A stretch of DNA of 64,000 nucleotides. It comes from Antedon mediterranea (taxonomy: Eukaryota > Echinodermata > Crinoidea > Comatulida > Antedonidae). Below the pieces are notes generated by a model. That model was not told where the DNA came from, ran no database searches, and worked only from the letters and a program-made list of their open reading frames with translations. The stretch lies in NCBI RefSeq assembly GCF_964355755.1, contig NC_092679.1, forward strand, positions 12,082,932 through 12,146,931. The letters are read 5' to 3'. The translations under genes were made by a program, and so were the position numbers. Below are positions 1 to 14,000 of the stretch, piece by piece. Numbering within the stretch: the first letter of the stretch is position 1; every line of letters starts with the position of its first letter.

Positions 1-960
1 TTATGTTTTTCCAGCCTTTTCTAGTAATTTTACCAAATTTTAAACAATTTCGACTTAAAGATACGTCATACGAGCACGTCGAATTGGACAATTTGCGCGC
101 GTTTTTTATGAAAAGGTTAAAAAATTCCGTTTAAAATATGCCTTTTTTTAAACAGTCGTAATTTCTAAACTAGACGGTCAAATTTTTGTGGATGACATAT
201 TCTAGAAGTAGATGAGTTGTAGATATCGGATCAGGTATTAATATGGCTAACCGGACATTGTGACGTCATCGTATGGCCACGCGAATATAAAATTTAGGAT
301 TTTTGTATCTTTCGTCATAGCTCATCACATTGAATAGAGCGCATCTCCACTTATCCGTTTTCCATTTTCACCCCGATTTTGATATTGTCTAGGTCAATCA
401 ACTATCTTTCGCATGAGTTAAAAATATTTTAATTTTTTTGACGTCATCGTGCCTAAAAATTTAAATCACGTGTGGCATCAATTTCATCTTTACAGTAAAT
501 TTTAATCTGTTATAGCTCGTAAAAATAAAATGTGATAATCACGATTAAAACTTTTTCTGGAAGCTATTGGATTGTAGATACGAAATTATGTAAAAATGTT
601 GCCAATCGGATGTTGTGACGTCATCATATGGCCAGTTAAATAAAAAAGGTCGTATTTTCATCTTTTGTGTCATAATTCATTACATTTAAAAGAGCGCGCA
701 TCAATATTTCACGTATTCAAATTTCTCCTACACGCTAATACGTTGTTGCTGAGATAATTTCCTTTCGGAATTGCTACCTTCGCGTTTCATTTTAAAACCG
801 TCAACATGTTAAAAATTGCAATAAATAGCGGGTCCCGTAATTTCACCTATTCTACACTGTATGTGATATGGATACAGATTATACTGTGTATACTATATAT
901 GAATTTAAATAATAAAATTCAGCAATAACAACATATCATATTCTTCAGTTCAGGTCATAA
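1..960. repeat. Degenerate 355-bp tandem repeat
   Basis: TGTGACGTCATCGTATGGCC near 259 recurs as TGTGACGTCATCATATGGCC near 614, with following TCATAGCTCAT/TCATAATTCAT blocks also in register. Non-coding. Confidence 0.5.
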
Positions 961-3645
961 TGCCAACGTGAACACTTCCTTTTGTCCTCAACCTATCCCC
1001 TTAATGTTAATGTTGCACCACTTGCGCGGCGGATAACCAAACTCGTCAAAGTGACGAGTTACATGTCTAGTATTGTTTTTGATTTTGTTATTGAAATAAA
1101 AGATTTACATACAAACAGATCAAATCAATCAATTATATCAACAGCTACTGTATGCCTATACCACAGTACACATAAGCAGCATACTGAACCAAAATATTGT
1201 AGTTTTTATTTAACAGAATAAATGTTAATTGACTTGACTGTTCTGAATAATTAATTTTTATAACAATTTATTTACAAGATATCCCTGACTGTTACACACA
1301 ATTTAAAGGAAATTAGGAAGGCGGGGCAACTGTCTAGTTTGACGGTATCTTATAACCAGCTCAGAGAAATCAACTACCGGTAAGCACAAACCACAAAAAT
1401 AGATGCAAGACACAGTCACTCATAATACAAGTATGTCAAACAATAAAATTCAAGATTAATTATTTTATTACAGTAATAAATAGCAGGGCACATTGAATCA
1501 TTGATTTTTTTTAATATAAATTAAAAAGTAGTTCATCCTTTCATTTTAGGTGCCAAATGAGTGGAGCACCTACAGCAGAATGATGTGCTCCTGAATATGT
1601 CAATTAAATTTGTGTAATATTTAAACATTAGTATCTCTGACTAATATTTTGTATGCTACTAGAGAAACCATGAACAATAGAATATAAAATGATATTTTAG
1701 ATCACAAAATATTGAACAGATGGTATGTGCCTACTATCTCTACGCTTTTTATATTGTAGAAAATAAATGTCAAATTGACTGTCATTTTCACAATTTAGTT
1801 TTTTGTGTTTATTATCCGAAATACTGTGTCCAAAAGATATAATTACTCAAGATCTATAGTAGTTTCAACTTTAAATTACAACTTATTTCAACTTTAAAGG
1901 GTGTACATACAATGCAAGTGAGTTGGCCAGTTACCTCACTGTGTGTGTGACCTAGTGGGAACCAATTTTAATAGCTGTATTTTGTAGTGAGACAAAAAAC
2001 AGTCAGTATGGCAACCATACACTTTTTTTTTTTTTTAATGTTACTCATTTAAGCTTTTAAATAATCTTTTTGTGAAAAATGGCCATTGTTGTGCAGGTTG
2101 GGGAGGACAGGCAATATGGCCATGAAATGCATTATTAATTTGCTTTGTGGTATTGTTCTTTAACTCGATCGGATAACGACCTTTTAACAGATACAGATAG
2201 AGATACAGATTCATTTATTATCCAAAATATTAATGGAAATTACAGTGCTCATAAACCTTTAACATTCTCGGCTTGGTACGGTTGGAGCACAACTAGTCCT
2301 CAGTTGTACACACGCGCACCAGAAATCAAATTGATACGCCAGCATCTATTCAGTATTTTTATTCACGAAGCAGGATCTCCGAAGAGATACTTATACTGTA
2401 TACAGTACATATAAACACAACAGGTATAGAAATCAATTCTAAACCGCCCGGTGATTCACTGAACATTAATTAATTCTTTTTTTATATTTATATACCTGTA
2501 TATATTTTTTTTCCTTTATATTTATAATAATGTAGACAGTTTTGTTCTTGAGCTATGGAGAATTTTGTACTCTGTATTCTTTTTTCCGAAAAAAAAGATG
2601 AAATAAATTTATGAAAGCTACTAACTAAACACAAAATAATCTAAAGAAACTAAATCCATAAATCACTGACAGTATTCAGGTAAAAACATTTAACCAACAT
2701 CTAAAAATTGTGTACTAGTAAAATAGAATCAAACGACAAATTATTGAATACCTAAAAATTGTCATGGTACTGTACTGTAATAAAAACATTAATCCTGATT
2801 TTCAACACAATGGTATTGTGTAAAGAGTGATATCTTTTTGTGGTTCATTGCACATCAAATCAAACAACCAATTGGATTACTGATTAGTAGAGTAGCCATA
2901 TCATACTGAAACACTGGTGGTATTACATCACATTGACGGATATATCAGTTAAAGTTTATATACCACTTTTTTATTTTAATCTACATATTTAAGGTATTAT
3001 TATAAACCTTTAAAAATTCACCCATACTTACTATACTACACAACCTGTTATATGATTAACCCTTAATTAACACCTTTGCCATCTGTGTGGAAGATTTGTT
3101 TTTAAAAATTTCCTTCTTCCAACCATGGATGGAGGTAAAAAGTAAAAGTGAAGCGGCAATATATTCAACACAATAAATTGTTGTATGTGCAGCGAGTAGC
3201 AACAGGAAAGTTGTTCTTTTTTCTTGAATGCGTATGGTTAGTAAAATACAGTATTGAGAATAGCAAGCATATTATATACAGCCCCTGTCCTGATGATCCA
3301 TCTAGACAGAGTTCTCAACTTGATTAACTTAATTTCAGTAGTCTTGCCTGGCCCTCATAGCTAGCTAGCTAGCTAGGCCCAGGCCGGGCCTAGCATACTC
3401 AAAATTATAGGCCTAGCCTAGGCCACTAGATAGGCCCAAGTTACAGGTTTTTAGAAAGCCTAGAAAGAAGCTAGGCTAGATATCTACACAACACATGTAG
3501 GTAGCCTGCCCGGCGCCTGCCCTAGCCTACTTACTAGGCCTAGTAGTTAGGCCTAGGCCTAGTATGCCTTAGCCTATAGGCCTAGTAGGCCTAGCCCTAG
3601 ATTACACGTATGTATGGCAATTAAACGTCTTAAATACCATCTTTG
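961..3645. other. Non-coding DNA with a TAGGCCTA-rich cluster
   Basis: Short ORFs here (982-1221, 2145-2414) show no domain. At 3340-3600 there is a dense run of TAGGCC/GGCCTA motifs, including GCTAGCTAGCTAGCTAG. The same motif is scattered near 19050 and 25130. Confidence 0.5.
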
Positions 3646-3646
3646 T

Positions 3647-3864
3647 TAAATTAAACATAACTCACCTATAGTATCAAATCGTGTTGTCACATTTCTAGAG
3701 TTATGCCACCTCTTTTTAACTACGATCTCAGATGACGAATGTGTTGATTTTTTTACTCGGCGCGGCGGCAGTGTGTGGTGGTGGTGGTGGGGTTGTGTTG
3801 TTTTGGTGGTTAAAAAAAGATGATAAAAAAAGAGGGAGTCCTCCATGTTTTCTAGATGTACGTA
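3647..3864 (-). other. Candidate minus-strand first exon
   Basis: An ATG at 3844 begins MEDSLFFYHLF and continues open through RRVKKSTHSSSEIVVKKRW to FDTI. A strong donor (ATAG/GTGAGT) follows at about 3664. Downstream exons were not recognised in 1-3640, so the gene, if real, leaves the window or is non-coding. Family unknown. Confidence 0.3.
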
Positions 3865-4073
3865 CACAGTAGTTTAAAAATATAAGCTATAAGAGTCAAT
3901 GAATATTTCCCCAATATTTCTGGGAAATGTATGAATAGCGTATAGCCTAGGCACACCCATATGTACAGATAATTAATTTTGACATTAATTAATTTAATTT
4001 TTATTCAAAATTTATGACGCTAAAAAAAATTATTGAAATCTGATGAAACTTTTCCACAAAACCTACTCAAGCT

Positions 4074-4797
4074 AGGTATTGCTAAACACCGCAAACCCCG
4101 CAAACCTCGCAAACCTCCAAAAAAACATAGCAAACCCCACCGAACCAACATAAAACTGATTGAATCATGTAGTGTACAACCCACTGGGTATATCCATGTA
4201 AAAAGAATATTAAATTTCTACTGTTAACTACTTATTTTTGGGGTAAAACATCATTTTTTGGTCAAAAATGATTGCTAAACCCCGCAAACCTCCAAAAAAC
4301 CATAGCAAACCCGACCGAACCAACATAAAAGTGATTGAATAATGTAGTGTACGACCCACTGGGTATATAAATTATTAAATTTCTACTGTTAACTACTTTT
4401 TTGGGGATAAAACATCATTTTTTGGTTAAAAATTAGCCATCATTTTAGACCAAAAAATGATGTTTTACCCCAAAAATAAGTAGTTAACAGTAGAAATTTA
4501 ATATTTTTTTTACATGGATATACCCAGTGGGTTGTACACTACATGATTCAATCAGTTTTATGTTGGTTCGATGGGGTTTGCTATATTTTTTTGGAGGTTT
4601 GCAGGGTTTAGCAATCATTTTTGACCAAAAAATGATGTTTTACCCCAAAAATAATTAGTTAACAGTAAAAATGTATTATTTTTTTTACATGGATATACCC
4701 AGTGGGTTGTACACTACATGATTCAATCACTTTTATGTTGGTTCGATGGGGTTTACTATGTTTTTTTGGAGGTTTGCGGGGTTTGGCAATACCCCTA
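4074..4797. repeat. 0.72-kb palindrome of two repeat units per arm
   Basis: Two forward units (AAACCCCGCAAACC, ACTGGGTATATCCATG, AAACATCATTTTTTGG) are followed, from about 4437, by two reverse units. Arms about 360 bp, spacer a few tens of bases at most. A 64-codon ORF in the left arm (4033-4227) is a by-product of the CGCAAACC repeats. Confidence 0.88.
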
Positions 4798-4976
4798 AAG
4801 CTTGGTTCCCACTAGAACGTAACGCAAGGACGTAAACGCAACGCAAGTATTTTAACCAATGACAAGCGAAGTTATAGACAGTTAGCAATCACAAGCGAAT
4901 AAGCCATCGCTTGTGATTGGTCAATTCACTTGCGTTGCGTTACGTCCCTGTGTTGCGTCGCTAGTGGGAACCACGC
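4798..4976. mobile_element. Small palindromic MITE, copy 1
   Basis: Ends TTGGTTCCCACTAG and CTAGTGGGAACCA enclose ACGCAACGCAAG-type inverted blocks and a central CAATCACAAGCGA/TCGCTTGTGATTG hairpin. It abuts the 4074-4797 palindrome. Confidence 0.85.
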
Positions 4977-4979
4977 TTT

Positions 4980-7900
4980 GCTATGGTTTTAAACCAGATG
5001 CTAAATATACCAAATTTGGATCCTGGGCCTTCAGATATTTATTGAATTTGTTGTTATTAATGTCAATTAATTATATACTGTAAATCATCTGTATAAACAT
5101 ACAATGACAAAATAAAGCAAACAAATATAAATGGCACCAATGCACAAGCACATATATTCTTCATTCTGGAAATACTGTATATACAAAATAGACCCTATAT
5201 AACATACAATAATCATATCACTTTGTGATTGTTTTGAAATGCAACCAATAGTAAGCACAGATTGAAACATGAGATAAAAAATATTCTTTCAACAGAATCT
5301 ACACACTTTTCAGATTGCTGCAGTTTTAAAATATTTCAAAAACTTCTTGCACTACCCTCTCTGTATCAAATCATATTTATTTATTTATATAACTATTACA
5401 GTATGTTTGCACTTGATTAAGAATACATGGTACTACGTGGGTTTAAGCTTAATCTTAAATTTAGTCATTCTCCTGCATTGATGCAACTATAGGCCCAGCC
5501 TGGATATGTTGGTCACCAGAAAGCCAACCCAGGCCCCAAAATTTATATTCAAGATACCTTATACAAGAGTCAGTACTCACTGTAATATAGTACAAGCATG
5601 AGCTACTGCTTTTATTGGATTGGAAGCAACTGCTCTTAAAGAAGCACCAAATATTTCATAATACTGTACAAAATGCCATGTTTGTCACAATAACAATAAA
5701 ATATATAACCACAATATAAAAAAAATGTAGGATAGTTTGTAAAGCAAGGCTTGTTGAAATTAAAATTATTATATTTGCTTGCTTTTTAAAATTTACCAAA
5801 ATGTATTAGTTTACTTTAATCGTACTGTTCTTGGCACCATTTAAACAATAACCTTTCCCATAGTCTGGCATAACATTAACAAGTATGTGGAGATACCGCT
5901 TTGCTACTTAATGTTACCGTTGATGATGTCATTATCGACGTAATGTTTGTAATCCTTACAAACGTACGAGTTATGCATAGTAAAAACCATGATAGTTAAT
6001 TGCTTACAAAATTATCTACAAACAGAACATATTGCATTAGAATATATTTCAACTCATCAAAATTGATAGAATAGTCAATAATTAATGTAAAATATCTTCA
6101 GATCAGTTATATAACTTAAAATATTATGTCCATAGTTCAGTTTATGTCTTAAAAAAATAAAAAAAATAATTACAAGATATTTACAAATCCTCCTTTAGTA
6201 CACTATTGAGTTTTGGATTAGGAGAATACTACCAACCTCATTACATAGGTTTGATTATAATGCAAACTTGTTTTCATCTGAACAATGCTTAATAAATTAA
6301 AAAAAACTTAGTGTTTTACTGTACATTGTAATGATAAAAATATTATTGAGATAAAGACTACAACATAATTGGCAGGTTTTAAAAGGCATTTTGTTTTCTT
6401 GAATAATAGCAGCAATCAAAGAATACCTGTACCTGAATTTAAACAGCACAAATTTCAATGAAATATGTATGTTCTTTTACTACAAAGAGACATAAGTTTG
6501 CAACAAATATTCCATAAATACTTAGTTGACACTAAGGGCCTATTTCCATTGAACAAGAGAATAAGTTTTTGAAACAATAGTTTCAAGAACAGTATTTTCT
6601 TGCCATGTAAAGCACTTATGATCTTTGGGAATGACGTTAATTTTTTTTTTAAACCATAAAAGAGAACTCATTTAAGGGTCCTTCACACTTGTTCCAGCAC
6701 GGTTCGGTGCCGACAAATCAAATGACAATTTTTCGTTTTAACATGGCTACTCACATGTTAATTGGTGCATAGCTGTGCAGAGAGTCATAAAAACAAAGCA
6801 TCAATGTTCGATTTGATTTGCCGGTGACATACCTGTCCCGGAACAGGTGTGAAAGCCCCTTTACACAGTGCCCTCACTGGCTTATTATTAAAACAAGAAT
6901 TGCAAAAAATAAAAATTATTTCACTTACAGAATATATGTAATTGTTTTTGGCGAATTAAAATATTCTTCATCATAACCTATTCAGGTTTGACCCTTTAAA
7001 CATTGGTGCTTTCAAACTCCCCCTTTCGGCAATACCTACACTTTCCGCTTCTGGTTCGCAATATTAAATTATTTTGATTTATAATAATCACAATAATTAA
7101 ATTATGGAAACTGAGTTGAAATTGTACTATTTGAAAATAAAGAATAACAACTTAAAACATTGACAATTAATCATTTAATTATAAATACTTTAAATGCCGT
7201 TGAAATGTGGAGCTAATGTTTACCAGATCATATAAATTATAATAAAATAAAATTACTAAGAATTTATGCCACAAACAAAACGTTGTTGAAATATATAAGC
7301 CCTGTGCAAAGGAACTTTACTTACTAAATTTTGTATTTACATAGTTAAAACATTTTAGTGATAAAAAAAGTTAATACATCGCAATGATCACATTATTTTA
7401 GCCAATTTTCACAACCACCATATTTCATTTGTTTTCATTAATCAAATGCAAATTTTAAGGTAAACAATTATCTATAAGAATATTAATTCATTTTCTGAAA
7501 ACAATTTGTGCTTTTAAAATTTCACGATATTGACAAATAAACAGTTTCAGTTTAAAAAGAAATATTATTGCAGATAAGCAAAATGGGCAGAAATGGCTTA
7601 TTCAATTCCTAGTAAGGTATACAATACAGTACTTATTTAAAAAGACATTCTAAAATTAGTTAAACATGAGTAATTGTAATATTTAAACAGTATGTACATA
7701 AATGTACAAATTGACAATGCTATTTTAAGTTCAAAATATCATGAGTAAACAACATTTTTGTACATATCACTATAACTGTAATACATCTATGAAACATAAC
7801 ATGCCATAAACAAACGATGCATGTATGTTTGTATGTATTCTGTAGGGATTTATTTAACAGGTTATTGACCACTATTCACATAAGTAAAAAAACCATTTTA

Positions 7901-8035
7901 CATAATATTATATAATACTTAATACAAAATATGGCCAAAAAATGCAGGCATTTATACAAGTCAGTTGCCTACCACAGAATACTATTATATGGAAGGCTTT
8001 CAGATGGCAAGGATATTTGCTGTTGGTTACTGGTG
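4980..8035. other. AT-rich DNA, probable ARID4 3' UTR and flank
   Basis: No ORF of interest. The part next to 8035 should be ARID4 3' UTR on the minus strand. Several minus-strand AATAAA signals exist (TTTATT on plus, for example near 7850), but the real end cannot be chosen. Contains the MITE at 6674-6862. Confidence 0.4.
6674..6862. mobile_element. TIR MITE downstream of ARID4
   Basis: AAGGGTCCTTCACACTTGTTC and its inverse GAACAGGTGTGAAAGCCCCTT bound about 190 bp. TTTA/TTAA-like flanks. Confidence 0.72.
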
Positions 8036-11000
8036 TCATAAGCCATCATTGCTATTTCTATCCGATGACTTGCGGTCTGATGATCCATTGGGTGTCGCAA
8101 CAGCAGTGGCAGCAGCAGCTGAAAAAAATTAAATGTAAGGTTAGAATTTCACGCTAGATAATTTGTGAAAGTGACATAAGCAGTGACACTGAATGTGTTT
8201 ACCTCATTTTTAGTAATAGCAACATAATTGTAACATTTTAAAAATTGTTTTGGTTGATTTAAGGTGCTTTCACATGCCCTGATTTGGATTGGTGCCCTGA
8301 GAAAAATATCGTGGAAAATAAATAAAAAGAATAAAATTGTATGATTTAAAATCGGATGATTTTTTTCTTTCGTACAATCAGCAGTGAGCATTAACTTGAC
8401 ATGCTTGACAACGAATAACTGAATTTGCGCTCGATGTGAAAGCACATATGCGATATTTTTCTCAGGGTGTCGGACCGAATCCGGGCCAGATGAAATATGA
8501 AAATGTAAATAACTTAAAAAGGGATTTCGACATTATCATATAAATAAAGGCTATGCTGCAGGATATATTTTACCCTTTTTTTTTTTAATGTTTACCTTTT
8601 ATTCAATCTTTGGCCAACAAATCGATAGGTTGACCACATAAGGTGAATAAATGTCACATACCTTTGTTTTCTCTCTCTTTCCTTCGTAACTTCTTTCTCC
8701 GTCTATCAATGCTTGCAACTTCACTTTTGAGGCTCATGTAAATTTTACGCATTTCATTTAACTGATGTTGAATAATGGATATTCTTTCTTCTGGATCGTG
8801 AATATTTGTCAAGTCTATAAGAAAATGGAAATATTTTATTTATTGTTTCTGGACCAGAGACAATTATTATTAGTGTTCTCTATTCTTCTCATAATATAAG
8901 TTATTCAGGGGCTGATTCAAGTGGGAGCCTAGGCAGCCCCAACCCCTTTCTCTTTAAATTTAAAAAATTAAATTAAACTTATTTAATTTAATTATTTGTA
9001 TGCCATGGCACAAACCCCATTTCAAAACCTTTGATCCGCCACTGTTACTCATACTTAAAAACAAATATTTCCATCCATAAAATATGGTATACGCAGCTAA
9101 GCTCTTATTAAGCAGTAACTGGCCAAAATAAAATTAAGACTTGACTATACTTGTAAAACAAAAAATGTAACTGAAAACAATGAAAGAACACTGAGAATGA
9201 ATTTTTAATGTTCTCTCTGTAATTTGTTGGTTGCTTCGTTACTTTACAACTATGAAATTGATGATGTCATCAATTTATTTATACAGTATGCTAATGAACT
9301 TACCAACTCTAAAGTTGTACTTTGGTGTGCGTCCAGATCTGATTATAGGCCTTCCATTGTGATCTGTCGGTGTTTTGGGGACTACCTTTTCTGCTCTTGT
9401 TTTGTTATCATTGTTTGAGGTATCATCAGTGTCACTACTACTGTGTCTTATTGGTTCTTTAATGTGGCGTTTCTTTTTTTCATCGTGGCTGGAATGTTTA
9501 TGACTCCGTTTCTTTCTCTTGCTTGGTGTATCACCTGAAATGGTACGACGCCGCTTCTTGGAACTACCTGATCGCTTCTCTTGGCTGGTGCCATTCAGAC
9601 TGTCTGCGCTAGTATTTGAACTGACACTAGCATCGCAATGTGGTGACCGATTGCCAATGGGTTGTACATCAGTCACACCCGCTACATCAATTAATCCATC
9701 ACTATCACTTCTATTGCTTGGTTCATCATGGTGAACTTCCATATTCACTGATTGGTCAGCAGGAGATGATGGGTTTGGAGGTGAATTTTCTGGGGTAGTT
9801 GGAGGTGTAAGTGACTTGCACTTCTCTTGAAAAGCAGTACTAGGGTTGTAAATGTCCATTAAGGCTGCTGCACCCTCTTCCTCTTTTGAACGTGGCACTG
9901 ACATCTTCTTATATTCTTTACTTTCATCCTTGTCTTTAAAATCAACATTTTCTGTTTCTTTTGATCTTCGTTCTGATATACTCTTCGACCGTCTTCGCTT
10001 CCTAGATTTCTTGCCTTCCGATTTGCTTTCTTTCTTTGGTTTTTCGTCAATTTCAATCTTGCAAGACGGTGTTTTCTCTTCTTGCATGTCCTGTACACTT
10101 TCCAGATTTTCCTGATAACCACTAGTTGATTCTAATACTACAGTTGTGATGTTTTCTAGCGACTTTTCAACATTGTGGTCTTTTTTCTCCTTTTTACCTT
10201 TTCCTTCCTTCTTCTTTTTAATTTTTCCTTCCTTTTTCTCTTTCTTCTTTTCTTTACCCTTTGGTGTTGCTATTTCAACTGGTACATCTATATGAGGTTG
10301 TTCTGATTGCTCTTCCTCAACCACAGGAACTTCATTTGCAATGTTCTCCTGTTTAATTTCAACGGTATCTTTCTCAGGTTCTTCCATTTCATCTTTGCTT
10401 TCCTCATAATTTTTGTTTACTTGCTCCTTTTCAACTTCATTTTCCTCTATCTGCACCTTAATGTCTTCACTTTCTTTTACAGGTTCCTCCTCTTGTTGTT
10501 GATCTGCATCTTTAACTTCTTCAGTCTTTTCTCCTTCATCTTTAACAGAGATTGAACTTTCACTTTCTGAATCTAAATTGTGTTTAAAACATAAAATATA
10601 ATATTGTACTATTTTATTGAAATGTGATTAGTGTTATAAATGGAAAGACATTAGCAGATTCTATCAATATAATCAAGGATGACTTTATTTTTAGATTAAG
10701 GTAAGCTCAACATTTTAAATGGTGAACATTTGTCATATATATATATTTCGCTATCTTTTATTCAACAACAAGTATATACATAAAACAATTCATGGCAGTA
10801 TAAACTGAATTGCGAACTGAGTAGTTAAAAACATTATACAAAATATACAGAATTAGACAAAATGAAGATTAATACAATACAATACAATATATCATTAATA
10901 CAATACAATATATCATAGGATAGGATATCTTTTGCAGAGTTCTCACCACATTTTCTGGCTGGGTCAGCCTGTTTGGGATTTAAAAAATAGGTTCCCGACT

Positions 11001-14000
11001 GGCACAATTTGTTATTTAATGAATAAACAATAAAACTATTTGTGTTGAATATGCCATTCTAATGTCACATACTTACTTACTTACTTGAAAAAAAATAGTT
11101 TAACCCTTTCACTGCGGAGCATTATTCCCACCTCTGAGCGTAATATATATTTAGGAAAAACATGATATTTTAATTAATTGCAAAAAAATACCAATTGAGA
11201 TAATTGTTTTTTTTCCTGGAAAAATTTTTAATGACTTGCAAAAATATTCAAGTCATCGAAAAAATACAGAGGGTGCTATATATTATAGGCAAATACGATT
11301 AAATCATTGTTTTGCCCATAACCGTTATTACCTGGTATACGTATTTCAACGACATCTGTTTATACCCGGTAGTACCGGGTATACGCAGTGAAAGGGTTAA
11401 AGAAAAAAATTGTGTCAGACAATGTAAATGGGTTATTTACATTACAAGTTTTATTATAAGTGTAATCAATATTTTTTTTTTCCTATGGGAAGTGAATTTC
11501 ATTAAAAGATCAAAATGGCCTATTCAAGTTCAATTGTATAAATCTTTATTATTCAGTATTTTCTGTAACAACTTACCATACTCTTGTTTCAGTTTAGTAT
11601 CAGAGTGTATTGAGGTTCTCCGTGTCCTTGGTTTGACTTAAACAAAAAATAAATAAACAAGATTTAATAATTAAATTTAAAATTTGTGTAACTAAAAATT
11701 AAAAAAAAAACACATCATAATTTAGAAACCAGAAAAACAATAATATTTAGTAATAGAAATAGAAAGAACATATTTACCATCAAGACCTGCTGCGAAGGGA
11801 GATTCACTCAAGCTATTTCGATCTGATCGACGAGTTCTTGTTAGCTTTGTTGATGAGACAGGTGAAGGAACTTTACGTGTTACACTATTGCTACGAGCGA
11901 CAGGAGTTGTGCTAGACTTTAATGAAGGTCGTCCTCGTTTGCCTGGAGTCTTTGGCCGTTCTACTTCGCTTTTCTCAGGTTGGTCCTCTTTTTCTACCTT
12001 ATCTGTATTGCTCGTTTCTAGTTCTTCTCTTGATCTGGTTACCTTTCCCTTTCCTTTACCCTTCTCATCCTTCTTTTCTCTTTTCTTGCTTTCTAAACTG
12101 TCCGCTATTTCCGAATCTTTCAATCTTAGTTGCTCGTCTTCCTTTTCTTTTTTCTCTAGTTCCAGTTTTTCTTTATCTTTCTTCTTTACCTCCTTTTCCT
12201 GTTTTTCACGTTCTTTTTCAAGTCTTTCGTTTTCTCGAATTTCCTTTTCATGTTTTTCTTTCTTTTCCTTTTCCATTTTTTCCTTCTCCTTTTTGATTCT
12301 TTCCTTTTCTAATCGCTCTTTTTCCTTTTCTTGCTTTTCTTTTTCCTTTTTGTCTTTTAATAGTTTTTCATGTTCTTTCTGTGTTCGCTCTTTCTCTTCT
12401 CGCTGTAATCTTTCTTTTTCTTCTTTTTCTTTCTTCTCTTTCTCCTTAAATTTTTTTTCTTTTTCTTTATCTTTATCTTGCTTCTGTTTTTTCCTCATTT
12501 TCACTCTGTCTTCCGAGCCAACTATTCGGTTGTTACCAATCCATTCGTCATGTCGTATATTCCACCCAACATAATGAACTCGATACATCTTTTGCCAGTG
12601 TGCTTCAACGTCAATTTCAATTATCTATACAAAAATTAAAAAATTATATTTAAATGTATTGAAGTAAATATATAAGATTGACTATAGTATAAAAATCAAT
12701 ACAAAAGTTATTATTTTATTAATTGTTCACATTCAAACATTTTAAAGCAACTGCGTAAATTTAAAAGAGATTGCACAAAACAGAAAAGAATGGAGAGAAA
12801 ATGTGTATTTAGACTTCTTGTCAAGTGACAAGGCTTTAAATAAGTCATTTATATTTCAAAGCTCAAATACAGTAGACACTACTTACTTTAGCTTCATAAA
12901 CTTTTTGTGTTCTTCCTCTACCATATAAAACTTTAATCTTCTCACCAAGTTGATAATCTGTATCAGTCTCGTGTATTTGGCTCAAACTACAAAAAAATGT
13001 AAATATTTGCTTACAATTTAATTTTAATAATGAATAGCAAGTTATAATTATGAACCATACATTTTGAAAAAAAGCTTCGACTCTGATACTAGATCTAAAA
13101 AGAGGTCTTTATTACAACTTTCTACACCAAGACACCTACACCTTTAAAATAAGGTTTTAAGCATGGTATAATAACAGTTGTTTGATGTAAATTGAAATTC
13201 AAAGAAAGGAAGGCTAAAAACCTTTTTAAAATACATTTTTGTACCTATTAATATATAATAAGCTAATGTAAAACATTGCTAGGTTAAAATGTACTGTCTA
13301 CAAAAAGTTTTCGGAAAAAAATAATTAAATAAATGAATTTTTTGCTTGAGTAAAATTTCAACTGTTAGGCTAAATTTATAAGGTAAATTATTAATAGAAT
13401 CCGAGTGTAATACCAACACCTAATTCATACATGGGAGAATACTTATTGATAATTTTTGTAAAGAAAAGTAATCTTGTGTTATTAAAATTTCTATTTCTTT
13501 TTGAAGATATAATATCTCCCTTTGTTTTTGTTGAATATGCCATTTTAATGTCGCATAATAATTTACTTTGACCAAAAACTGGATTTAAAAAAATTATTTA
13601 CATGAAAAAACTATAATTTAAGTCCAATTGGCTGAAAGAGAATGCAAGACAATGCTTGTGGTTGAATTTAACTGTTTACTGCTTTTTTATAAAAGTGATA
13701 ACATTTTTTTTTCCTACAGAAAAACTGCGAAATGGCCTATTCGAAGTATTTTTTTATTAATCCTTATTTTTCATGTTTTTGAGGGACAATAGGTTTAAAT
13801 AGGACAGTGGTTGACGCATATTTTTATTGCATACTTACTCTTCAGTCTCTGTGATTTGCTTTTCTTTTCCTTTCTTGCTACTGTCGCTTGCTTTACTCTT
13901 TACATTAATCTTTCCTTCAGTATCATCTTCTTTATCTAATTCCTCTTTCTTGATATCTTTTGCCTTTTGTTTTTCCTCTTTCTTGTTTTGTCTTTTGACA

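Noticed and set aside
4033-4227. Short basic ORF with KPRKPRKPP repeats
   Set aside because: It lies wholly in the palindrome and reflects its CGCAAACC repeats.
11888-12574. 228-codon plus-strand ORF, F/S/L-rich
   Set aside because: Antisense of the K/E-rich ARID4 exon; codon bias of that exon removes antisense stops.
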